From Acidobacteriota bacterium (GTDB taxonomy: Bacteria > Acidobacteriota > Thermoanaerobaculia > Multivoradales > JAHZIX01), in the NCBI GenBank assembly GCA_020439725.1, contig JAGQSE010000254.1, positions 1,525-12,734 of the forward strand: 11,210 nucleotides of DNA. The letters are read 5' to 3'. Both the position numbers and the translations under genes were made by a program. The notes beneath the pieces are model-generated. The model had not been told where the DNA came from. It saw nothing but the letters and a program-made list of their open reading frames with translations, and did not search any database. Each line of letters opens with the position of its first letter. Position 1 is the first letter of the stretch. Positions 6,636 through 11,210 of the stretch are shown piece after piece.

Positions 6636-7091
6636 ATGAATCCGGAGCCCCACAGATTCCACGTCGCCATCGCCAGCCGCTTCGAGAACATCGAGCTGGT
6701 GCAGGTGGTGCTGCAGGACACCCTGGAGGGGTTGGGGGTGGGAGAGGACGATCGACACTGGGTGGATCTCGCGGTGCGCGAGGCGGTGGCCAACGCCATC
6801 CGCCACGGCAACCAGCAGGATCCGACCAAGCGCGTGGACGTGGACTTCGAGCTCTCGGGAGGAGCCCTGGTCATCCGGGTCAAGGACGAAGGCCCCGGCT
6901 TCTCCCCGGAGGAGGTGGCGGATCCGCTGGCCGAGGAGAACCTCCTGCGGTCGAACGGTCGCGGCCTGCTCTATATGCGCAGCTGTATGGACACCATCGA
7001 TTGGGCACCCCATCCGGACGGCGGGACCGAAGTGACGCTCAGGAAGCGTCTTCCGGCGCTCGGCGCGGGGACGCGGGCACAGGAGGAATGA
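6636..7091 (+). CDS. RsbW-like serine kinase / anti-sigma factor (HATPase domain), 151 aa
   Basis: This is a stand-alone GHKL ATP-binding domain of the RsbW/SpoIIAB type. Such kinases phosphorylate a STAS antagonist and bind either the antagonist or a sigma factor or other target. The N box is L-A-V-R-E-A-V-A-N-A-I-R-H-G-N (45-59, with E49, N53 and H57), the G1 box is V-K-D-E-G-P-G-F (82-89), and the G2 box is N-G-R-G-L-L-Y-M-R (107-115). No sensor or receiver domain is attached. The C-terminus is charged (G-T-R-A-Q-E-E). ATG 6636 sits just before the conserved F-x-V-x-I-x-S-x-x-E strand. The STAS gene starts 6 bp after its stop, so the pair is surely co-transcribed. No sigma gene is beside it, so the controlled target is not known and may not be a sigma factor. 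Confidence 0.9.
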   Translation: MNPEPHRFHVAIASRFENIELVQVVLQDTLEGLGVGEDDRHWVDLAVREAVANAIRHGNQQDPTKRVDVDFELSGGALVIRVKDEGPGFSPEEVADPLAEENLLRSNGRGLLYMRSCMDTIDWAPHPDGGTEVTLRKRLPALGAGTRAQEE

Positions 7092-7097
7092 GGAGAC

Positions 7098-7433
7098 ATG
7101 AAGATCGACATCCGGCAGAACCAGGGAGTCACCATTCTCGCGCCGAAGGGGCGCATCACCATCGGCGAGGGGGACGTCGCCCTTCGCCAGGCGGTGCACG
7201 AGGCGCTCAAGGCGGGCAATAGCAAGCTCTTGATCGACATGTCCGAGGTCAAGACGATCGATTCGTCGGGAATCGGTGAGCTGGTGAGTGCCTTCACGAC
7301 GGTGACCAACCGGGGCGGCAAGCTCAAGCTCCTGAACCTTCCGGCGAAGGTGAACGACATTCTCCAGATCACCCAGCTGATCACCGTCTTCGACGTGTTC
7401 GACAACGAGGCCGAAGCGGTCGCCTCGTTCTGA
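7098..7433 (+). CDS. STAS-domain anti-sigma-factor antagonist, 111 aa
   Basis: This is a single STAS domain, the usual RsbV/SpoIIAA size. It should bind the neighbouring HATPase kinase when unphosphorylated, releasing that kinase's target. The phosphorylation site is in I-D-S-S-G-I-G-E-L (54-62); by comparison with SpoIIAA, S57 is the likely phosphoserine. The remaining pattern (G-R-I-T-I-G-E, I-D-M-S-E-V, G-G-K-L-K-L-L-N-L, I-T-Q-L-I-T-V-F-D-V-F) is typical. Two overlapping ribosome-binding sequences precede it: AGGAGGA at 7081-7087, and AGGAG at 7091-7095, the latter close to the start. Gene order, kinase before antagonist, is reversed from the common rsbV-rsbW order. A hairpin follows the stop. 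The phosphatase end at 1-354 could be the opposing enzyme. Confidence 0.93.
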   Translation: MKIDIRQNQGVTILAPKGRITIGEGDVALRQAVHEALKAGNSKLLIDMSEVKTIDSSGIGELVSAFTTVTNRGGKLKLLNLPAKVNDILQITQLITVFDVFDNEAEAVASF

Positions 7434-7436
7434 GGT

Positions 7437-7454
7437 CGGCGCCGCGAGGCGCCG
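7437..7454 (+). terminator. Hairpin with GCGA tetraloop after the STAS gene
   Basis: CGGCGCC (7437-7443) pairs perfectly with GGCGCCG (7448-7454) around GCGA, a GNRA-type loop. It begins 3 bp after the stop codon. No T tract follows, so termination is uncertain; 3'-end stabilisation is an alternative. Confidence 0.4.
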
Positions 7455-7510
7455 TGGTGCACCGCCCCGCGGCGCGCTCGTCGACCCGGGAATCCAAGGA
7501 TGGTGCGGGC

Positions 7511-7517
7511 AGGGGAG
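7511..7517 (+). promoter_or_regulatory. Shine-Dalgarno that favours the GTG start of the prenyl synthase
   Basis: AGGGGAG lies six bases before GTG 7524, better placed than AAGGA before ATG 7500. Choosing this start removes eight N-terminal residues that are not part of the conserved family. Confidence 0.5.
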
Positions 7518-7523
7518 CCAGCG

Positions 7524-8414
7524 GTGAAGAGCGGGCTCGCTGGGCGGTTGGCCCAGCTCGGTCGAGCGGTCGAGGGTCGCTTGCCGCAGCTCGTCCCGCC
7601 CGCGGCCGAGCGGCCCGAATCGGTCCACCGGGCGATGCTCTACGCCCTCACCAGCCCGGGCAAGCGGCTGCGCCCGATCCTGACCCTGGTGGTGGCCGAG
7701 CTCTTCGGCCAGACGTCTCCCGTAGTGCTCGACCTGGCCTGCGCCGTCGAGATGGTCCACGCCTCGTCGCTCGTCCTCGACGACCTGCCGTGCATGGATG
7801 ACGCGAGCCTGCGCCGCGGGCGGGCCACCACTCACCGTGAGTTCGGCGAGGACGTCGCGCTGCTCGCTTCCTTCGGGCTCCTGAACCGTGCCTTCGCGTT
7901 GGTCGCCGCCTGTGGTCAGCGACTCCAGCTGCGCCGGTATGGCACTGAGGACATGGTCCATCACCTCGCCGCCGCCATCGGTTCGGGTGGGCTGATCGGC
8001 GGGCAGGCGCTCGATCTCGAAAGCCGACCCGAGGACCTGGACCTCGAGCGCCTCGAGTACATCCACAGCCACAAGACGGGCGCCCTCTTCCTCGCGGCCG
8101 GTGAGCTCGGTGCCATGGCCGCCGACGCTCGGCGGCGAAACCTCGAGATGATCAGCCGCTACGCGAAGAACCTGGGGCTGGCGTTTCAGATCTCTGACGA
8201 TCTCCTCGACGTCCTGGCGACCAGCGAGGAGACGGGTAAGGACTCGCACCAGGACGACGACAAGGTGACCTTCGTCAAGCTGCTCGGTGTCGAAGGGGCG
8301 CAGCATCTGGCGGAGGAGCTCCTGGCCTTCGCGGTCGAGTCGCTCGAGCCTCTCGGGCGCAAGGCGGAGCCGCTGAGGCAGTTGGCGCTCTTCGTCGGCC
8401 AGCGGGGGCATTGA
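7524..8414 (+). CDS. ispA: Polyprenyl synthetase, FPP/GGPP synthase type, 296 aa
   Basis: This soluble enzyme condenses IPP with allylic diphosphates to give FPP or GGPP for quinones, carotenoids and undecaprenyl carriers. It has G-K-R-L-R-P (46-51), the first Asp-rich motif in L-D-D-L-P-C-M-D-D (85-93, the longer bacterial form), L-R-R-G-R-A-T-T-H (96-104), G-G-Q-A-L-D-L (159-165), K-T-G-A-L-F (184-189), and the second Asp-rich motif F-Q-I-S-D-D-L-L-D (221-229). The residue five before the first motif is Ser rather than the bulky aromatic of E. coli IspA, so a C20 product is possible. I prefer GTG 7524 because AGGGGAG (7511-7517) sits 6 bases before it; ATG 7500 in frame has AAGGA directly abutting. 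No dxs or xseB neighbour is present. Confidence 0.88.
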   Translation: MKSGLAGRLAQLGRAVEGRLPQLVPPAAERPESVHRAMLYALTSPGKRLRPILTLVVAELFGQTSPVVLDLACAVEMVHASSLVLDDLPCMDDASLRRGRATTHREFGEDVALLASFGLLNRAFALVAACGQRLQLRRYGTEDMVHHLAAAIGSGGLIGGQALDLESRPEDLDLERLEYIHSHKTGALFLAAGELGAMAADARRRNLEMISRYAKNLGLAFQISDDLLDVLATSEETGKDSHQDDDKVTFVKLLGVEGAQHLAEELLAFAVESLEPLGRKAEPLRQLALFVGQRGH

Positions 8415-8417
8415 TGA

Positions 8418-8434
8418 GGGGGGTACCGAATTGC
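8418..8434 (+). repeat. Dispersed G-run motif, copy 4 (exact consensus)
   Basis: GGGGGGTACCGAATTGC. It begins 4 bp after the stop of the prenyl synthase gene and forms a direct repeat with copy 5, 36 bp downstream start to start. Confidence 0.8.
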
Positions 8435-8453
8435 GAGACGGCTCCCCGAACAA

Positions 8454-8474
8454 GGGGGGTACCGAATTGCGCAG
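8454..8474 (+). repeat. Dispersed G-run motif, copy 5 (extended)
   Basis: The consensus 17-mer is at 8454-8470 and is followed by GCAG. The 20 bases 8455-8474 are identical to the reverse complement of 9712-9731. The copy also forms an inverted repeat with a nearby sequence: GGGTACC (8457-8463) against GGTACCC (8476-8482). It lies in the leader of the next gene, 23 bp before its GTG. Confidence 0.8.
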
Positions 8475-8496
8475 AGGTACCCGCGGGGGCCGGCGG

Positions 8497-10311
8497 GTGA
8501 CCCAGGACCTCGAAAAGGCGCGCTCCGAGCTCAAGCGTCTCGGATACTTGAGCCACGGCTACGATCGTTACCTGCTCCAAGACGCCCTGCGGCCCCGCCA
8601 GCCCCTCCGCACCGTCGGCTTGCTGGTCCTCAAGGTCGCCCTCGCCGGGGGCGTGCTCTTCGCCCTGGTCTTGGCCTTCGGCCTCGCGGCGGTCAACGGC
8701 AACCTGGCGGCGACGCCGTTCGACCTGATCCCCCTCTTTCTCCACCTCTTGCCCGTCAGCGCGTTCGCCGTCGGTTTGGGCTTCCTCGCCCTGTGCGCCT
8801 TCTTGGTAGGAGTTCTCCGCGTCTATCCGGTGCGGCGTATCGAGGTCCTCAGCTTCGCCGTCGCCGTTGTCGCCGGAGTGATCCTGGTCCTGGTGGCGAG
8901 TGGTCGTCTGCTCGACCTGTGGTCGGGAAGCGAGCGGTGGACCGCGGTGACCTTTGCGCTGGCTCTGCCGCTGGCGGTTTTCGCCCTGGTCCGCTTGGTC
9001 GAGTCGGGACTCTTGACCCTGGCAATCCGCCTCACCGAGTTGACTCCGGAACGGCAGAGCTTCGGACGCCGCTGGCTGGTCGCGGCGGGCTTGGTGGCCT
9101 TGGCGCTGATCAGCCTCCCGGCGGTGCTTTCGGTAGCTGCAGATGAGCAACCAGCGCGAGACTCGTTCCCCTCGGCCCCTGGGGACCGCGTCCTCCTGGT
9201 CGGAGTCGATGGCGTGCTGCCGGCTGAGCTTGACTATCTGTTGGCAAGAAAGCAGTTACCGGAGCTGGGAAGGCTGCTCGACGAGGGCGGTGCTACGTGG
9301 ACCTACGAGCGGCAACACGAGCCTCCTGCGGTCTTCTGGACCACCATTGCGACGGGATTGGGTGCGTCAGGGCATGGTGTCAGCGCCCTCGACAGCTTCC
9401 GCCCGCTGGGGGTGGCTACGCCGCTGTCGGCGAGCGGACCCCTGCGCGCCTACTGGTCCTCGGTCGCCGTGCCGTTGGGCCTCGCTGAGTACCGCCCGGT
9501 GCTTGCCAACCGCCGGCATGCCTATACGTTGTGGGAGCTGGCGTCGCGGGGTGGAAGACCGGTCGTCGCCATCAACTGGTGGGCCACCTTCCCAGCCGAA
9601 GCGCTGCCCGGGCTGGTGGTGGCTCATGGGGCGTATCAGCTGCTTGCCGACGGTGCCGGCGACGCGATGGCGTCGACGTCGCGGCCAGATCTCCTAGCGC
9701 GGATCCGGCAGCTGCGCAATTCGGTACCCCCTGGGGTCGAAGGACAGATCGTCAGGGCTGCTCTGAACGACCCTGAGAGGGTGGAAGACGTCTTGGAACG
9801 GGCGGTTTTGCCCGATCGCTTCTATCTGGACGCGCTGGAGGAGGCACTTCCGGCTTCGCCTCGAGTAGCTGCCCTTTACCTGCCGGGCCCGGACCTTGCG
9901 GCGGATGGCTGGCAGGGAGGCAGCGTCGGCTATTCAGACCTGGTCCGCGCCGAGCTGGAGGAGCTGGACGAGGTCTTGGGCCGCCATGCCGCGCAATTCG
10001 GTACCCTCGCGGTCGTTCTCGATCCGGGTCGGCGAGGCGGAACCGAAGGGCGGATTCTACTCTGGCGCCGCGGAGTCGAGTGTGCACCGAGCAGCGGCTT
10101 GAAGGTGGAGCCCCACGATCTAACTGCCGCCCTGCTACGAGTGCTGGGCTTGCCCCAGAGCTCGCAACTGCCAGAGCCACCAGGCGCTTGCGGCTGGCCC
10201 GAGGCGCCCGCCCGGATTCAGGCTTTTGGCCGTCGCCAGCCCGCTGCGCCGTCGGCGACCTCGGACAGCGAAGAGTATTTACAGAGCCTGAGGTCTCTTG
10301 GCTATCTCTGA
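8497..10311 (+). CDS. Membrane protein with type I phosphodiesterase/alkaline-phosphatase-like domain, probably inactive, 604 aa
   Basis: The N-terminal third (about 38-214) holds five or six membrane segments. The rest has the type I phosphodiesterase/nucleotide pyrophosphatase fold: V-L-L-V-G-V-D-G-V (232-240, first metal Asp D238), L-P-E-L-G-R-L-L-D-E-G-G (254-265), F-W-T-T-I-A-T-G-L-G-A-S-G-H-G-V (280-295), and the late D-L-T-A-A-L-L-R-V-L-G-L-P (541-553). The expected Ser/Thr nucleophile four residues before W281 is P277; the 'D-x-x-x-H' ligand pair reads D466 with D470 instead of His; 'D-H-G' reads D509-P510-G511. I infer a pseudoenzyme. The motif LxxLGYL occurs near the N-terminus (12-18) and is the last seven residues (598-604). 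GTG 8497 is preferred; TTG 8431 in frame lies inside a repeat. Two antisense repeat copies are read through in frame. Substrate unknown. Confidence 0.8.
   Translation: MTQDLEKARSELKRLGYLSHGYDRYLLQDALRPRQPLRTVGLLVLKVALAGGVLFALVLAFGLAAVNGNLAATPFDLIPLFLHLLPVSAFAVGLGFLALCAFLVGVLRVYPVRRIEVLSFAVAVVAGVILVLVASGRLLDLWSGSERWTAVTFALALPLAVFALVRLVESGLLTLAIRLTELTPERQSFGRRWLVAAGLVALALISLPAVLSVAADEQPARDSFPSAPGDRVLLVGVDGVLPAELDYLLARKQLPELGRLLDEGGATWTYERQHEPPAVFWTTIATGLGASGHGVSALDSFRPLGVATPLSASGPLRAYWSSVAVPLGLAEYRPVLANRRHAYTLWELASRGGRPVVAINWWATFPAEALPGLVVAHGAYQLLADGAGDAMASTSRPDLLARIRQLRNSVPPGVEGQIVRAALNDPERVEDVLERAVLPDRFYLDALEEALPASPRVAALYLPGPDLAADGWQGGSVGYSDLVRAELEELDEVLGRHAAQFGTLAVVLDPGRRGGTEGRILLWRRGVECAPSSGLKVEPHDLTAALLRVLGLPQSSQLPEPPGACGWPEAPARIQAFGRRQPAAPSATSDSEEYLQSLRSLGYL
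9712..9731 (-). repeat. Dispersed G-run motif, copy 6, inside a coding region
   Basis: The minus strand reads GGGGGTACCGAATTGCGCAG, identical over 20 bases to 8455-8474. In the phosphodiesterase-like gene it is read in frame as Q-L-R-N-S-V-P-P (residues 405-412), between conserved family blocks. Confidence 0.8.
9993..10007 (-). repeat. Dispersed G-run motif, copy 7, inside a coding region
   Basis: The minus strand reads AGGGTACCGAATTGC, followed by GC as in copies 5 and 6; the first G's of the run are lost. The host gene reads it as A-Q-F-G-T-L, in a codon phase different from copy 6, just before the D-P-G that replaces the family's D-H-G. Confidence 0.7.
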
Positions 10312-10616
10312 GGGCTGGTGCCACTGGGTGGTTATTGTTCGCTAGGTCGTAGGCGTACCGGCTCCCGGTTCGGCAATGGGTGGACCGAATGTCGAGAGGC
10401 GGCCAGTTGGCGGTCTTCGAGAGACTGCCTCGGCCAGGAACCCTCTCGAGGAAGGTCCGAAAACCACGGCTCTCGTAGGCAGAATGGTCCTGATCGGCCT
10501 CGAAGTTGGAGCCAGCCGTCGTTGCTCTCCAGCGCCGAGACGCACCTCTTCCCATGCAGCCTTCTCGATCAAGGACCGAGCTTTTCGGAGGCGAGCTTCG
10601 AGGGCAGCGACCGCGG
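10312..10616. other. Intergenic region between the convergent phosphodiesterase-like and transposase genes
   Basis: No convincing gene is visible in these 305 bp. The open frames on both strands have low-complexity Arg/Pro-rich translations and no domain. GGGTGGACCGAATGTC at 10378-10393 resembles the dispersed motif with several mismatches and may be a decayed copy. ACCGG-CTC-CCGGT (10357-10369) is a small hairpin. Confidence 0.5.
10378..10393 (+). repeat. Doubtful, decayed copy of the dispersed motif
   Basis: GGGTGGACCGAATGTC matches the ACCGAAT core and part of the G run. It lies 224 bp beyond the 3' end of the transposase-like gene. With this many mismatches chance similarity is possible. 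Confidence 0.3.
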
Positions 10617-11210
10617 CTATGGACCAGCGCCTGCCGGGTGTGGGACGAAGGGCATTCCCGGCGGGAAAGTGCCCCCCGGAAAGACGACTCGTCGGTCGCC
10701 CCTGCGAAGCTGTTCCGAGGCTCGTCTGTAGGCTTTGATGAGTTGCCGGTAGGCAGTCTTGAACGCTTCCCGAGCGGAGCGTGAAGAGGAATGAATCCAC
10801 GGAGCCGGAGGGGTCTCCAGCGCGGCCGGGACGAAGTGCGGATTCTGGCGCAGGATGGCTCGTCGCCCGAGCGGCCGGCCTCCGTCGGCGCGGTGGGAGG
10901 CTAGGCTTTCCGCGACGATCCCGGCGACAAGCTCACGGACCCGAGTGCGAATCTCTTCCCAGCTGCGGTCTTTCCAGCAAGGCAGCCGAGACAGTCGAAG
11001 CGTGGTGTCTTGTGTGAAGTGACGCAGCGAGATCGGGCTTCTGCGGCACTTCCGGCGGGCGAGGCAAAGGCCGGTGCGATCGATCCAGACACCTCGGTGA
11101 ACGGGACCCTGCAGGATCAGGTTTGCCGCGTGCAGGCCGGGCCAATCCCGGGGTCGTGCCACCAGCTTCTCCTTGCAGGCATTGGCGATCAGGTAGCGCA
11201 GACGAGCGAC
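10617..11210 (-). CDS. Y1/REP-associated tyrosine transposase-like protein, C-terminal part
   Basis: The frame is open from the window edge (11210) to TAG at 10617-10619, so the 5' end is missing and 197 residues are seen. The visible start, R-Y-L-I-A-N-A-C-K-E-K-L-V-A-R-P-R-D-W-P-G-L-H-A-A, corresponds to the 'Y-x-x-x-N-P-V-x-x-x-L-V-x-x-P-x-D-W-P-G' block that follows the catalytic region of Y1_Tnp/RAYT proteins. The long C-terminal extension, ending in V-V-F-P-G-G-T-F-P-P-G-M-P-F-V, resembles that of transposase-like proteins of Myxococcota and Acidobacteriota as I recall them. The HUH and Tyr residues would be encoded outside the window, so activity cannot be judged. Such enzymes process single-stranded DNA and, in the RAYT branch, act on REP palindromes. 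It is convergent with the phosphodiesterase-like gene. Confidence 0.7.
   Translation of the reverse strand, partial: VARLRYLIANACKEKLVARPRDWPGLHAANLILQGPVHRGVWIDRTGLCLARRKCRRSPISLRHFTQDTTLRLSRLPCWKDRSWEEIRTRVRELVAGIVAESLASHRADGGRPLGRRAILRQNPHFVPAALETPPAPWIHSSSRSAREAFKTAYRQLIKAYRRASEQLRRGDRRVVFPGGTFPPGMPFVPHPAGAGP

Noticed and set aside
6600..8534. 644-codon minus-strand open frame opposite the kinase, STAS and prenyl synthase genes
   Set aside because: Three well-recognised plus-strand genes explain the region. Its N-S-V-P-P repeats near the N-terminus are the translated dispersed motif.
10342..10800. Minus-strand open frame beyond and overlapping the transposase end, with a helical A-L-E-A-R-L-R-K-A-R stretch
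   Set aside because: It overlaps the transposase in another frame, has no ribosome binding site I can see and no domain. Possibly a decayed remnant, but not supported.
9140..11210. Apparent drop in GC and codon bias as sign of a transferred segment
   Set aside because: The change by eye is mild and was not measured over windows; the enzyme domain continues across the boundary.

Overview
The window is GC-rich bacterial DNA, probably chromosomal. The gene set (DUF4388/PatA-like protein, SpoIIE/RsbW/STAS partner-switching pieces, GTG and TTG starts, class II fructose-1,6-bisphosphatase, a GC-rich Y1-type transposase relative) suggests Acidobacteriota or a related soil or sediment lineage. That placement is an inference from gene types and composition; no rRNA or other phylogenetic marker is present.

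Layout. 1-354 (+) is the C-terminal end of a SpoIIE/RsbU-type PP2C phosphatase. 423-809 (+) is a small XRE-type regulator. 810-1157 is a convergent intergenic region with three copies of a G-run motif. On the minus strand, reading 5285 to 1158, is a four-gene block: glutaryl-CoA-dehydrogenase-like acyl-CoA dehydrogenase (TTG start, strong Shine-Dalgarno), glpX (1-nt overlap), dcd, and a DUF4388/PatA-like protein. A 132-bp divergent region leads into plus-strand genes: an unrecognised 91-aa protein (5418-5693), a CPBP membrane protein (5734-6585), an RsbW-like HATPase kinase (6636-7091), a STAS anti-sigma-factor antagonist (7098-7433), a polyprenyl synthetase (7524-8414), and a membrane-anchored protein with a type I phosphodiesterase/alkaline-phosphatase fold (8497-10311). 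10617-11210 (-) is the C-terminal part of a Y1/REP-associated tyrosine transposase-like protein that runs off the window.

Themes. (1) Signalling: the phosphatase end, the RsbW-like kinase and the STAS protein are the three part types of a partner-switching circuit, though the phosphatase lies about 6 kb from the other two and no sigma factor is visible. (2) Metabolism: acyl-CoA oxidation, gluconeogenesis, dUMP supply and isoprenoid chain synthesis, with no single pathway linking them. (3) The most unusual item is a dispersed motif, consensus GGGGGGTACCGAATTGC. It has seven clear copies and one doubtful one, in intergenic DNA, in a 5' leader, and in antisense orientation inside the phosphodiesterase-like gene, where two copies are read in different codon phases. 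A RAYT-like transposase, the type of enzyme that mobilises REP repeats, lies in the same window. (4) The phosphodiesterase-like protein appears to lack its nucleophile and two metal-binding histidines, and carries an LxxLGYL motif at both ends.
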